Shown one piece after another: positions 35,233 through 44,472 of a stretch of DNA of 64,000 nt. The first letter of the stretch is position 1. Every line of letters starts with the position of its first letter. The DNA is from Methylobacterium phyllostachyos (GTDB taxonomy: Bacteria; Pseudomonadota; Alphaproteobacteria; Rhizobiales; Beijerinckiaceae): NCBI RefSeq assembly GCF_900103445.1, contig NZ_FNHS01000008.1, forward strand, positions 241,153 to 305,152. Direction: 5' to 3'. Under the pieces are notes generated by a model. It was not told the origin of the DNA. It made no database searches and saw only the letters and a program-made list of their open reading frames with translations. A program made the translations under genes and the position numbers.

Positions 35233-36044
35233 CCGCCGGAGAGACCCTGCTCGCCGAGCCCGATGCCGCCGGGTCCGGCCCCAAGGAGGACCGCCACTTC
35301 GTCACGGCTTTGGCCCGGGGTCTTTCGGTGCTCGCCTGTTTCGGCCCGGGCCGGACGAGCCTCGCCAATCACGACATCGCCGAGGCCTGTGGCCTGCCGC
35401 GCTCCACCGTGTCGCGGCTCACCTACACGCTGACCAAGCTCGGCTATCTCCAGCACGAGCCCGAGCTCGGCCGCTACCGGCTCGGCACCGCGACCATCGC
35501 GCTGAGTTCCGCGGCGCTCGGCGGGCTCGACGTGCGGGCCATCGCCCGGCCGGTCCTGCGGGCGGTGGCGGAGGCGGCCAACGCCTCGGTGGGGCTCGGC
35601 GTGCGCGACCGGCTCAGCATGCGCTACGTCGAGTGCCAGCGCGGCCCAGCGGCGATCTCGCTCAACCTCGATACCGGCTCGCGCATCTCGCTCGCCCGCA
35701 GCGCCATGGGCCGGGCCTACGTGGCGGTCTGCCCCGACCGGGAGCGCGCGGGCATCTACGAGGATCTGGAGGCCCTGGACCCGGTGGCGTGGCCCGCGCT
35801 CCGCGCCGGCCTCGACCGGGCGGTGGAGGAGCACCGGGAGATCGGTTGCTGCACCTCCTTCGGCGAGTGGCAGGAGACGGTCTGTGCCATCGCGGTCGGA
35901 TTTCATCCCGGCGGCGGCCTGCCGCCCATGGCGGTCAATTGCGGTGCCCCCACCGTCATCACCGATGCGCGCTTCCTCCTGGACGTGGCGCGCCCGAAGC
36001 TGATCGAGGCCGTGCGCAGCCTCGACGGTGTCATGGGAGCTTGA
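35229..36044 (+). CDS. IclR-family transcriptional regulator
   Basis: A 271-residue regulator with an N-terminal winged helix ([52 protein letters not shown], about residues 20-75) and the IclR effector domain with [15 protein letters not shown] near 160 and [24 protein letters not shown] near 215. IclR proteins sense organic acids or CoA-pathway intermediates, typically controlling adjacent catabolic genes. Translationally coupled to the enoyl-CoA hydratase and followed by a CoA-transferase gene, so it probably controls this acyl-CoA cluster. Confidence 0.92.
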   Translation: MTAGETLLAEPDAAGSGPKEDRHFVTALARGLSVLACFGPGRTSLANHDIAEACGLPRSTVSRLTYTLTKLGYLQHEPELGRYRLGTATIALSSAALGGLDVRAIARPVLRAVAEAANASVGLGVRDRLSMRYVECQRGPAAISLNLDTGSRISLARSAMGRAYVAVCPDRERAGIYEDLEALDPVAWPALRAGLDRAVEEHREIGCCTSFGEWQETVCAIAVGFHPGGGLPPMAVNCGAPTVITDARFLLDVARPKLIEAVRSLDGVMGA

Positions 36045-36057
36045 GCCGTGAAGACGA

Positions 36058-36174
36058 GGTTTCCAAAGGGCGAGCCCTTTGGCGGGGTGTCGGGGCGGAG
36101 CCCGACGATCGGGCGAAGCCCGGCACCAGGGCTCTGCCCTGGACCCGCAAAAGGTCGAAGACCTTTTGAAACCA
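36058..36174. repeat. Multi-hairpin interspersed repeat, copy 4 (family D, inverted)
   Basis: Opposite orientation to copies 1 and 2: TTTCCAAAGGG/CCCTTTGG, GGGGTGTCGGGGC, a short central CGGGC/GCCCG hairpin, CCAGGGC/GCCCTGG and CAAAAGGTC/GACCTTTTG. It lies between the IclR gene and the CoA-transferase gene. Confidence 0.82.
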
Positions 36175-36216
36175 GGACTTTCTCGAGCCAAGACCCCCGT
36201 ACCGAGGACCCCTCTG

Positions 36217-37419
36217 ATGGATGCTGATCCGGCTCACGATCTGCCGCTTGCCGGGATCCGGGTGCTCGACCTGTCCCGGGTGCTCGCGGGTCCCTGGTGC
36301 GCGCAGGTGCTCGGCGACCTCGGCGCCGACGTGATCAAGGTCGAGCACCCCGAGCGCGGCGACGACACCCGCGACTGGGGCGTGCCGACCAGCCCCGGCA
36401 ACACCTCGTATTTCGACAGCGTGAACCGCAACAAGCGCTCGATCGGCGTCGATCTCGCCACGCCGGAGGGGCTGGCAATCGTGAAGGCGCTCGCCCGCGA
36501 GAGCGACGTGCTCGTGCAGAACTTCAAGACCGGCGGGGCCGACAAACTCGGCCTCGGCTACGCGGCGCTGTCGGCGGAGAATTCCGGGCTGATCTACTGT
36601 TCCATCGCCGGCTATGCATCCGACGGCTCGGAGGCGGGCCGGCCCGGCTACGACCTCGTGGTGCAGGGGGAATCCGGCGTGATGGCGCTGAACGGCGAGG
36701 CCGGGGGGCCGCCCCTGAAGTTCGGGGTCGCGGCGGTGGACCTGTTCACCGGCCAGTTCGCCGCCCAGGCCGTGCTCGCGGCCCTGTTCCAGCGGGAGCG
36801 GACCGGGCGCGGCAAGGCGATCGACCTCGCCCTGTTCGATTGCGGTGTGGCGCTGACCTCCTATTACGGCCTGGAGGCGCTGGCTCGGGGCATCGACCCG
36901 CCGCGCTACGGCAACGCCCATCCCTCGATCGTGCCCTACGGGGTGTTCGAGGCGGCGGACGGACCCGTGGTGATCACGGTGGGTAACAACGGCCAGTACC
37001 GGCGCTTCTGCGAGCAGGTGCTGGAGCGGCCGGATCTCGTCGCCGATCCGCGCTTCGCCACCAACCTCGACCGCTCGAAGAACCGCGCCGCCTTCATCCC
37101 GGTGCTGGAGGCCGCGCTCGCCCAGTGGCAGCGCGGCCCGCTGATCGCCAAGCTGCGGGCGGCCGGCATCCCCTGCGGCGAGGTGATGGGCCTGCGGGAA
37201 GCCTTGACCTGCGACCGGGCCCGGGAGGCCGGCCTCGTGGTCGGCGGCGCCGACAACGCCCACGTGATCGCCCCGCCCTACCGGCTCGACGGGCAGCGCC
37301 TGCCGGTGCGCCGAATGCCGCCCGGGCTCGGGGCTTCGAGCGCGGAGATCCTGGCGGAGCAGCTGGACTATCCGGCGGAGGCGCAGGAGGCGCTCAAGGC
37401 GAAGGGGGTGGTGCGGTAG
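36217..37419 (+). CDS. Class III (CaiB/BaiF) CoA-transferase
   Basis: CoA-transferase of the formyl-CoA/succinyl-CoA type, 400 residues. Conserved segments: IRVLDLSRVLAGPWCAQVLGDLGADVIKVEHPERGDDTRDWG near residue 12, NRNKRSIGVDLATPEG near 72, GYDLVVQGESGVMALNGEAGGPPLKFGVAAVDLFTGQFAAQAVLAAL near 145 with the catalytic aspartate in AAVDLF, and GNAHPSIVPYGVFEAADGPVVITVGN near 230. It moves CoA between organic acids and could activate the free acid for the nearby pim-like pathway, which has no CoA ligase here. The ATG at 36217 follows GAGGA. Confidence 0.9.
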   Translation: MDADPAHDLPLAGIRVLDLSRVLAGPWCAQVLGDLGADVIKVEHPERGDDTRDWGVPTSPGNTSYFDSVNRNKRSIGVDLATPEGLAIVKALARESDVLVQNFKTGGADKLGLGYAALSAENSGLIYCSIAGYASDGSEAGRPGYDLVVQGESGVMALNGEAGGPPLKFGVAAVDLFTGQFAAQAVLAALFQRERTGRGKAIDLALFDCGVALTSYYGLEALARGIDPPRYGNAHPSIVPYGVFEAADGPVVITVGNNGQYRRFCEQVLERPDLVADPRFATNLDRSKNRAAFIPVLEAALAQWQRGPLIAKLRAAGIPCGEVMGLREALTCDRAREAGLVVGGADNAHVIAPPYRLDGQRLPVRRMPPGLGASSAEILAEQLDYPAEAQEALKAKGVVR

Positions 37420-37428
37420 GCGCGCGCC

Positions 37429-38394
37429 TCATCCTCCGCTGCGCGCCGCCGCCAGCCGCGCCCGGGCATCGTCCAGCACCCGGTTCAGGGCCGCGTCCCA
37501 GGCGACCCGCGGCCGCCAGCCGGTCATGGCGCGCAGCAGCCCGGCATCGCCGGCCGCCATCGGGATCTCGGCCGGGCGCACCCGCTCCGGCGCGACCCGG
37601 ATCTCGAAGGGCACCCGGGCGCGGGTGCGCAGATCTTCGAGCACGCTGGCGATCGTGCGCGGCTGCCCGGAGCTGATGTTGAACACGCTGCCATCCGCCA
37701 GGGTCTCCGCCCGGCCGATCAGGTCGACATAGGCCTGCGCCACGTCCGCCACGTCGAGGAAGTCGCGGTAGGAGGAGAGATTGCCGACCTCCAGGCAGGG
37801 CGGCACCAGCCCGGCCTCGATCCGGGCGATCTGGCCCGCGAAGGAGGCCACCACGAAGCGCTCGTCCTGGCCGGGTCCGATGTGGTTGAACGGCCGCAGC
37901 ACCACGAATTTCACGCCGATCCGGGGCAGCAGATCGCGCAGCAATTGCTCGCCGACCCATTTCGACCGGGCGTAGGTGTTGCGCGGCAGCGGCTCGGCCG
38001 CCTCGGTCAGCGCATGGCCGGCCAGGAAGGCGCCGCCGTAGACCTCGCCCGAGCTGACATCGAAGAACGTGCAGCCCGGCACGGCCTCGACGGCAGCGAC
38101 GAGGTTCATCAGCCCGTTGACGTTCACCCGCCAGGTCTGCCCGGGCCCACTCGTGGAGTCCGCCACCGAGGCGAGGCCCGCCAGGTGCAGGATCTCGGTC
38201 GGCCGGAAGCGTGCGACGAAGCCGCGGAGCGCCGCTTCGTCGAGGAGATCGATGGTCTCGTAGGTCACGCCCTCCGGCAGCCGGGGCGCGGGGCCGCGGC
38301 CGATTCCCGCCACGCGGTCGCCCGCCGCAATCAGGAGCGGCAGGACGTGCCCGCCGACGAAGCCGGCGGCGCCGGTGACGAGGATGCGCCTCAC
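37429..38394 (-). CDS. NAD-dependent epimerase/dehydratase, GDP-4-keto-6-deoxymannose reductase (Rmd)-like
   Basis: Extended SDR of 321 residues. The Rossmann motif GAAGFVGGHV starts at residue 8; VSSGEVYGG near 113 and the catalytic YARSK near 137 complete the active site. The segment RPFNHIGPGQDERFVVASFAGQIARIEAG near 165 and VGNLSSYRDFLDVADVAQAYVDLIG near 200 are typical of Rmd, which makes GDP-rhamnose for polysaccharides. No other sugar-nucleotide gene is nearby, so a related reductase role is possible. Convergent with the CoA-transferase gene, ten bases apart. Confidence 0.82.
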   Translation of the reverse strand: MRRILVTGAAGFVGGHVLPLLIAAGDRVAGIGRGPAPRLPEGVTYETIDLLDEAALRGFVARFRPTEILHLAGLASVADSTSGPGQTWRVNVNGLMNLVAAVEAVPGCTFFDVSSGEVYGGAFLAGHALTEAAEPLPRNTYARSKWVGEQLLRDLLPRIGVKFVVLRPFNHIGPGQDERFVVASFAGQIARIEAGLVPPCLEVGNLSSYRDFLDVADVAQAYVDLIGRAETLADGSVFNISSGQPRTIASVLEDLRTRARVPFEIRVAPERVRPAEIPMAAGDAGLLRAMTGWRPRVAWDAALNRVLDDARARLAAARSGG

Positions 38395-38435
38395 GTTCAG
38401 GCCGTGGCGGCGCAGGTGCGGATGTGGCTCACCAT

Positions 38436-39680
38436 CTAGCTCGGCTTCCGGGTCCCCCAGCGCACGCCCATGCCGGTCGGGGTGGCACCCGGCGAGCTTC
38501 CGGCATCGGCGCCGATCGCCGGACCCGAGGCGGTCTGGGGCCGGTGCTGGGAGCTCGACGCCAGCGTCCGTGGCGCCATCGTGTCGGGGACCTCGGACAG
38601 GTGCTCCAGGTCCCGCTCGGTGGCGAACTGACCGGCCTTCCGGTAGGTCCAGAGGTAGCCCGGCACCACCGCCTCGGCGGCGGTCGGGATGATCCCCATC
38701 CCCTCGAAGGTCCGGCCCTCGGCCTTGGCGGCCTCCGACACGATGTTGTCGTTCTGGAGCAGGATGACCTGATCGCGGGTGAGCTTGAGCGTGTCGGGCA
38801 GGAGGCCGAAGGTCAGCGTGTCGGCGATCTCGAGGAGACGAGCCTGGAGCTTGGCCGCCGGCAGGGGCAGATCGACCACGACGCGTTTGCGCCGGATGGT
38901 CTTCAGCATGTAGCGCACGAAGTGCTCCAGCGTGCCCACCTCCGGGCCGCCGAGCTCGTAGACCTTGCCGCCCGGGATCGTCCCGTCGACCGCGCGGGCG
39001 ATCGCCTCCGCGACATCGCCCACGAAGGCGGGTTGGAAGCGCGACTGGCCGCCGGCCAGGGGCAGGACCGGGAGCGCCCGCGCGAGGCCGGCGAAGCGGT
39101 TGAAGAAGCCGTCCCCCGGCCCGAAGATCAGCGAGGGGCGGAGCACCACCGCGTCCGGGCAGGCGGCGAAGACCTTCGCCTCACCCTCGGCCTTGGTGCG
39201 GGCGTAGAGCGAGGGCGAGGCCGGATCCGCCCCGATCGCCGAGACGTGGATCATCCGGGCGCCCTGCCGGGCGGCCGCGCGGGCGATCGTCTCGGCCCCG
39301 TCGACCTGCAGACGCGCGAAGCTCTGGGAGCCGGTCTCCTGCAGGATGCCGACGAGGTTGATCAGCACGTCGGCGCGCTCGGCGGCGCGGTTCACCGAGT
39401 CGGGGTAGCGCAGGTTCGCCTGGACGGCCACGATCTGGTTGACCTGACCCAGGGGCTGCAGGAACAGCGCGAGGTCCGGTCGCCGCACCGCGACGCGGAT
39501 CCGGTAGCCGCGCTTGGCCAGCGCCCGCACCACGTGCCGCCCCAGGAAGCCGGATCCGCCGTAGATCGTCACGAGCTGATCCTGCGGGCGCAGCGGGCCC
39601 GGAATCACCGGGACGGCGGCGCCGCTGTCCCGGTGCGTGTTCGCGTTCGCGGTGGTGTTCGTGGTGTCTGGGCCGGTCAT
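38436..39680 (-). CDS. Complex I NDUFA9-family NAD(P)-binding protein
   Basis: A 414-residue atypical SDR. The fold opens with VTIYGGSGFLGRHVVRALAKRGYRIRVAVRRPD near residue 37, NLVGILQETGSQSFARLQVDGAETIARAAARQG near 105, HVSAIGADPASPSLYARTKAEGEA near 145 and RPSLIFGPGDGFFNRFA near 175. These match the NDUFA9/COG0702 group, whose mitochondrial member is a complex I subunit; bacterial members are linked to quinone or respiratory assembly. Residues 1-35 and the last 45 are disordered. Confidence 0.85.
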   Translation of the reverse strand: MTGPDTTNTTANANTHRDSGAAVPVIPGPLRPQDQLVTIYGGSGFLGRHVVRALAKRGYRIRVAVRRPDLALFLQPLGQVNQIVAVQANLRYPDSVNRAAERADVLINLVGILQETGSQSFARLQVDGAETIARAAARQGARMIHVSAIGADPASPSLYARTKAEGEAKVFAACPDAVVLRPSLIFGPGDGFFNRFAGLARALPVLPLAGGQSRFQPAFVGDVAEAIARAVDGTIPGGKVYELGGPEVGTLEHFVRYMLKTIRRKRVVVDLPLPAAKLQARLLEIADTLTFGLLPDTLKLTRDQVILLQNDNIVSEAAKAEGRTFEGMGIIPTAAEAVVPGYLWTYRKAGQFATERDLEHLSEVPDTMAPRTLASSSQHRPQTASGPAIGADAGSSPGATPTGMGVRWGTRKPS

Positions 39681-39901
39681 CGCCGTGGTCTCGGGCTCCG
39701 CGCGCGCCCCGGGGCGCCGTAACGGGGCCTACTTAGAGCGGGGGTGGAGGGCGTTGCAATCAGGCGCCGCGCGAAGATCGCGGTTTGCTACGCTTCCTGA
39801 TGTCGAACGGCTCCGCCGGGGGCACGGAACGGCTGCCGGTCCCGCGCATTTTCCGGTCTTCCGCGTCGCATCGGAAGGCGCGGTTCACCGGAGTACGTTT
39901 G

Positions 39902-40120
39902 ATGATTGTCGGGATGCTCGTCTCTGCGGCGATCGCCGTCTTCGGGCTGCTCGTCGCCCTCGGCCGGATCGGCCATCCGATCGATGATCAACTCGTCAGC
40001 AACTACGGCTGGAGCATCCTGACCATCGGTATCGCCCTGTTCGTGCTGTTCGGCTTCGGCTGGTTCAACCGGACCCGCAAAGCGCGGTCCTCGGCCCGCA
40101 CCCTCGGCCGGTCCGCCTGA
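39902..40120 (+). CDS. Small two-helix membrane protein
   Basis: A 72-residue protein with two hydrophobic helices (MIVGMLVSAAIAVFGLLVALG and SILTIGIALFVLFGFGWF) separated by a short polar loop RIGHPIDDQLVSNYGW, and a basic C-terminus. The ATG at 39902 is preferred to the longer frame from 39785 because GGAG precedes it and the extra residues look random. No family recognised. It converges with the MBL-fold gene. Confidence 0.6.
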   Translation: MIVGMLVSAAIAVFGLLVALGRIGHPIDDQLVSNYGWSILTIGIALFVLFGFGWFNRTRKARSSARTLGRSA

Positions 40121-40134
40121 GGCGGGATCAGGCG
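40114..40134. terminator. Hairpin containing both convergent stop codons
   Basis: CGCCTGA and TCAGGCG are perfect arms around GGCGGGA. The TGA of the small membrane protein and the complementary stop of the MBL-fold gene are the inner ends of the arms, the same design as at 16489-16511. Termination is unproven. Confidence 0.4.
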
Positions 40135-41057
40135 ACCTTGACCCGGCGGCGCACCTCGCGCGCCACGGTGGGCCTGCGGCTCACGGACTGCGGGGCGCCG
40201 ACCGTGATACTCTGGGATTCGCGGGCGATGAAGGCGGTGGGCATTTCGGCCTGAAGATCGGCCTCCATGTCGCGCAGCGCCGTGTCGGAATGGGCCGGGT
40301 GCAGGTGGATGATGGCCAGTGCCTTCACGCCGGCAACCTGCGCCAGTTCGACACCCTTCTGCCACGTGGAATGGCCCCAGCCCCGGCAGGTCGGGTACTC
40401 GCCGTCCGTGAACATGCCGTCGTAGACCATCAGGTCGGCCCCGGCGACGAAGTTGGCGAGCGTCGGATCCGGCCACGGATCGCTGTGTTCGATGTCGCTG
40501 ATCAGGCACAGGCGCCGGCCGCCATGCTCGAACCGGTAACCCACCGAACCCTGCGGGTGGTTCAGCGCGATCGTGTCGACGCGCGTCCCATCCGGGAAGG
40601 TCAGGGTCTGCCCGGCCTCGAACCCGTGGTGGTTGAAGGTGCAGCACAACTTGTCGAGTGTAACCGGGAAGAGTGGCGGTGCGAACAGCCGGTCGAGGGT
40701 CGGGCCGGCCGACTCCCCGCCGAGGTTGCCGCAATAGGTGTTGATCACCCGGTCGCAATCGAGAACCGCGGGCTTGAAGAAGGGCAAGCCCGCCGTGTGG
40801 TCGAGGTGCAGGTGGCTGAACAGCAGATCGACTTCCCGGGGCAGGTCGGTCCGGTGACCCTGGCCGAGGTTGTAGATGCCCGAGCCCGCATCGACGATGA
40901 ACAGGCGCTGCCCGCAGCGGACCTCGAGGCACGGGGTGCTGCCGCCGAACTCGACGTATTGCGGGCCGCTGACCGGGGTCGAGCCGCGGACGCCCCAGAA
41001 GCGCAGTACGAGATCCTGATTGGCCGCCGGACTGGTCGGCCCACACGAGTTGGACAT
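40128..41057 (-). CDS. MBL-fold metallo-hydrolase (phosphodiesterase-like)
   Basis: A 309-residue metallo-beta-lactamase-fold enzyme. The zinc-binding HxHxDH motif appears in LLFSHLHLDHTAGLPFF near residue 83, with further ligands in LISDIEHSDPW near 185 and AIIHLHPAHSD near 250. The opening LRFWGVRGSTPVSGPQYVEFGGSTPCLEV is typical of the PhnP/RNase Z-like branch that cleaves phosphodiesters. The ATG at 41057 is chosen over a GTG three codons upstream. Substrate unknown. Confidence 0.85.
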   Translation of the reverse strand: MSNSCGPTSPAANQDLVLRFWGVRGSTPVSGPQYVEFGGSTPCLEVRCGQRLFIVDAGSGIYNLGQGHRTDLPREVDLLFSHLHLDHTAGLPFFKPAVLDCDRVINTYCGNLGGESAGPTLDRLFAPPLFPVTLDKLCCTFNHHGFEAGQTLTFPDGTRVDTIALNHPQGSVGYRFEHGGRRLCLISDIEHSDPWPDPTLANFVAGADLMVYDGMFTDGEYPTCRGWGHSTWQKGVELAQVAGVKALAIIHLHPAHSDTALRDMEADLQAEMPTAFIARESQSITVGAPQSVSRRPTVAREVRRRVKVA

Positions 41058-41262
41058 GGCGATCACGAATCTGCGGACGTCGATCCCGATCCGTTATGAT
41101 CGAAACCCCGTCGCCGTTCCGGGAAGAGTGCAACGATTTCGGCAGGCCGACGGTTCGAGAGTACCGCGCGTCCCCTGCCGTACCATGAATTGGTGAGCCG
41201 CGGGCCGCCGTGATGTGCGTCTGCGCACACGGACACGGCCGTCAAGCGGGCTTCCGCATGCC

Positions 41263-42453
41263 TCACGGCGTTTCGGCCGACGCGACGGGGCCGGACATCG
41301 GACCGGAGAGATTCGCATGGCCGAGGGTGAGCCCGCCCAGGCCGGCGGTCAGCCAGGAGGGCAAGCCGTCGCCATAGCGCGTCGGGATCGGACCGGCGAG
41401 CGCTCCGAACGGGTCCACGGCACGCTCGTAGACCGGGATGAAGCCCGCCATCCGCCGGGGCGACAGGGTGGAGGCCGCTACCCAGGTGCTCCAGAGCGAT
41501 TCGGGCACCGGGCGGGCGGCGCGGTGCCCCGGCACGACCACCACCTCCTGCCCCGCGAAGGCCAGCGCCTCGGGCCGGCTGATATCGCCGACCGCTCCGC
41601 CCCGGGCCGTGTAGGCCGCCCAGAAAGCGTTCTGGCCGCCGTCGGAATAGGTGGTCCGCACGGCCGGCTCCCCCGCCTCGGCGAGCGCCGCGATCCGGGC
41701 CTCCTCGACGGCCTGGCGCGTCGCCACGGCCGCCTCGACGGCCGGGTTCCTGGACGGCGCGAAGGCGTAGCGGCCGGCGACCACCGAGACCTGAAGCTCC
41801 TCGCGGCTCGCCTCGAACCGGTCGGAGCCGGCCTTCAATTCGCGCCAGAACGCGATGTTCGGGTCGGTCCGGTGGCGGGCCATGTTCTCGGCCGTCATCC
41901 GGAACGGGTAGGACTGGAACTGGAACGCCGCCTGCCCGCCCTTCAGGGCGTCGCGCGCGATGGCGTAGATCTCGCCGACCGTGCCGTTGGTCATGGCGAA
42001 GCAGCCCATCGACGAGCAGATGCCGTGGACCATCACGGCCGAGCCGGTGCCGCCATGCGCCCGGTCGTAGGCGTTGGGATAGCCGACGTCGAAGGACAGG
42101 TAATAGTGCGAGTTCGGGTTCATCTGGCGCTTGGGCACCGTGTAGAACCCCTCCGGGGTCTGCCGGTCGCCGCTCTTGCGCTTGGGTCCGAGCTGGCCCG
42201 ACCAGCGGCAGATCGGGAAGGTCTTGATGAAGACGTAGCCGGACGGACCCTTCTTCCAGACCTCGATCTCCGATTCCTTCTTGTAGGCCCGGAACAGCAC
42301 CGGCGCGCTGGCCGTGACACCCTTCTGGGCCATCAGCGCGAGGGTCGCGGCCGGGATCGGCGCCTCGGCCTTGCCGGCCTGGGCTGCGGCAGGGCTCGAT
42401 GCGGCCAGGAGAGCGAGACTGGCGGCGAGGGTGATCGGGAGCGTTCGAGGCAT
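41263..42453 (-). CDS. YafK-type L,D-transpeptidase family protein
   Basis: Exported peptidoglycan enzyme of 396 residues with a signal peptide ending near AAAQA (residue 26). The YkuD core spans roughly residues 50-190; the catalytic region is MVHGICSSMGCFAMTNGTVGEIY with histidine at 143 and cysteine at 151, the variant motif of the YafK/DpaA group rather than the SHGC motif of the first transpeptidase. DpaA-type members cut the lipoprotein-peptidoglycan bond, so hydrolysis is as likely as cross-linking. The long C-terminal region (200-396) is unassigned. Confidence 0.87.
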   Translation of the reverse strand: MPRTLPITLAASLALLAASSPAAAQAGKAEAPIPAATLALMAQKGVTASAPVLFRAYKKESEIEVWKKGPSGYVFIKTFPICRWSGQLGPKRKSGDRQTPEGFYTVPKRQMNPNSHYYLSFDVGYPNAYDRAHGGTGSAVMVHGICSSMGCFAMTNGTVGEIYAIARDALKGGQAAFQFQSYPFRMTAENMARHRTDPNIAFWRELKAGSDRFEASREELQVSVVAGRYAFAPSRNPAVEAAVATRQAVEEARIAALAEAGEPAVRTTYSDGGQNAFWAAYTARGGAVGDISRPEALAFAGQEVVVVPGHRAARPVPESLWSTWVAASTLSPRRMAGFIPVYERAVDPFGALAGPIPTRYGDGLPSWLTAGLGGLTLGHANLSGPMSGPVASAETP

Positions 42454-42671
42454 GAACCGTCCGCACTGGATCGGCCGGAATGGCGCCGGGCGGGCATGGG
42501 GTCTCGACCTGGCGGATTATTGCGGCGGCGGTGAGGCTGCGGACCGGCCGAATTTGACGGTTTCCCCGACGGCCCCGTCTGTGGCCCGAGCCGGGTCCCG
42601 CCCGTGAAACCCGCTAGGCCCTGGGGAATGGGTCGCATCTGCAGTGCCGCAACCCGCCCTAGCTCACGGAA

Positions 42672-43802
42672 ATGAACCGCACCTTCCCCATGACCCGCGA
42701 GGCCGGACTCGAACGACTGTCCGCCTTCCTCACGCAGGCTGGCCTCGCCTACCCTGGGGCCCGCAACAGCGACCGCGGGCCCTGTGCGCAGCCGACGACA
42801 TCGGCGCTCTCGCCTTACCTGCGCCGGAGGCTGATCACCGAAGCCGAGGTGGCGGACGCGGCCGGCCGGGCGCTCGGCGATGCGGGAAGCGAGAAGTTCG
42901 TGTCCGAGGTGTTCTGGCGGACCTACTTCAAGGGCCACCTCGAGACCCACCCGGATGCCTGGGCCGGATGCTTGGCACGGGCCGCAGCGGACCGCGACCG
43001 GCTGACAGCCGAGCCGGGGCTGCGCCGCACCTACGACGACGCCGTCGCAGGGCGTACCGGCGTCGACGGGTTCGATGACTGGGCCCGCGAACTGGTCGAG
43101 ACGGGGTGGCTGCACAACCATGCCCGGATGTGGTTCGCCTCGATCTGGATCTTCACCCTGCGCCTGCCGTGGGCGCTCGGGGCCGAATTCTTCATGGCGC
43201 ATCTGATCGACGGCGATCCGGCGAGCAATACCCTGTCGTGGCGCTGGGTGGCCGGGCTGCACACGCGCGGCAAGCCTTACGTCGCCCGGGCCGAGAACAT
43301 CAGGCGCTATACCGATGGTCGTTTCGATCCCGCCGGCCTCGACGAGGATCCGGAGGCGCTGGACGAGGCCATGCCGCCGCGGGAGGTCTCGCTGCCGCGG
43401 GCCGACGCGGCACCCGGCGGCGACGTCGCGCTGCTCCTGCATCTCGATGACCTGAACCCGGAGAGCTTCCCGCTCGGCGAAGCCAGGATCGTCCGGGTCG
43501 GCGGCCACGTCGTCCATGCGCCGGGCGCGTCCGACCGCGTGCGGGAGGCCGATGAGGCCGCGATGGCCGACGCCCTGAAGCGGGCCGCGGCGCATTTCGA
43601 CTGTCAGGCGACCCTGGTCCCAGCGGACTGGGACGCGGGTTGCCCAACGGTGACAACCTGGGCGCCGGTCGGACCCTCCGCCGATGCGTTGCCGGCCGGC
43701 TGCCTCCGGGTTCGCCGTGCCTGGGACGAGGCGGCTTGGCCCCTGGCCACACGCGGCTATTCGCGCCTGCGGAAGGCCATCCCCCAGCTCATGCCGCACT
43801 GA
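42672..43802 (+). CDS. Photolyase/cryptochrome-like FAD-binding protein without N-terminal antenna domain
   Basis: A 376-residue protein that begins directly with the photolyase FAD-binding domain: TTSALSPYLRRRLITEAEVA near residue 40, SEKFVSEVFWRTYFKGHLETHP near 73, and WLHNHARMWFASIWIFTLRLPWALGAEFFMAHLIDGDPASNTLSWRWVAGL near 150-200, all FAD-contact motifs of the family. The usual N-terminal alpha/beta domain is absent. Residues 255-376 instead resemble an alpha/beta unit, including CPTVTTWAPVGPSADALP, a phrase found in the N-terminal domain of normal photolyases. It is therefore probably permuted or a distinct subfamily. DNA repair or light sensing is unproven. Confidence 0.72.
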   Translation: MNRTFPMTREAGLERLSAFLTQAGLAYPGARNSDRGPCAQPTTSALSPYLRRRLITEAEVADAAGRALGDAGSEKFVSEVFWRTYFKGHLETHPDAWAGCLARAAADRDRLTAEPGLRRTYDDAVAGRTGVDGFDDWARELVETGWLHNHARMWFASIWIFTLRLPWALGAEFFMAHLIDGDPASNTLSWRWVAGLHTRGKPYVARAENIRRYTDGRFDPAGLDEDPEALDEAMPPREVSLPRADAAPGGDVALLLHLDDLNPESFPLGEARIVRVGGHVVHAPGASDRVREADEAAMADALKRAAAHFDCQATLVPADWDAGCPTVTTWAPVGPSADALPAGCLRVRRAWDEAAWPLATRGYSRLRKAIPQLMPH

Positions 43803-43848
43803 GCCCTGAACGGCGCCGCGCGGAGCTGTGGGGCACGGCCTCGGCAGA

Positions 43849-44337
43849 TCATGTGGGCGGTATGCGGACCGCGTGGGGACGTTCATTGCACACCTGGACC
43901 AGCTTCTCGTGCAGGTCTTTCAGGCCGGACAGGTCGACATCGTCCGTGATCGCCTCGTGCCATCTGTCGAGGATGCGGATCTGAAACCGGTGTCCGTTCA
44001 AAATCTCCGCCAGTGCGTCGCCGTCAAAGGCGATGATACCGTCGTTCTGCATGGCACTGGACGGGATCGCCGGCGTCGAGGCCGGCTTGTCGTCAATTCT
44101 GTACTGATAATTGAAGATCGAATTTTTTGGCAATCCGGTGACGACGAGGCGGTCTTTGCTCACCTGGATCCGGGACTGTGTCTTCGGTGTCAGAACGCAT
44201 CCGGCCTCGCTCGTCGCGCTGCCGCTCGACCTCTTCAGGTCCCAATTGCCCTCGCTGGCCAGGGTCGCGTCGCCGGCCTGGGCCGTGGCGACAGGCGCAA
44301 TCAACGCAGCCAGGATGGCCAGGACCGACGCTCTCAA
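43849..44337 (-). CDS. Exported protein of unknown function
   Basis: A 162-residue protein. I choose a TTG start at 44337: AAGGAG lies six bases upstream and the protein then opens with a normal signal peptide (RASVLAILAALIAPVATAQA). A start at 44409 would place 24 polar residues before the signal. The mature part begins GDATLASEGNWDLKRSSGSATSEAGCVL and has a later cysteine near the end, with alternating strand patterns; it vaguely recalls invasion-associated locus B-like proteins, but the match is too weak to call. The coding sequence is less GC-rich than its neighbours. Confidence 0.6.
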   Translation of the reverse strand: MRASVLAILAALIAPVATAQAGDATLASEGNWDLKRSSGSATSEAGCVLTPKTQSRIQVSKDRLVVTGLPKNSIFNYQYRIDDKPASTPAIPSSAMQNDGIIAFDGDALAEILNGHRFQIRILDRWHEAITDDVDLSGLKDLHEKLVQVCNERPHAVRIPPT

Positions 44338-44472
44338 AGAAATCTCCTTGGCCCGCGTGAACGCCGTCGCGAAGATCGGGCGCGCTTGACGTATGGCCAC
44401 CCCGGACATGTCCGCGCATCTTCGCAGGGCAGCCCCATCGACCCGACGGCGCCCTTCGCGGGCAGAGACCGA

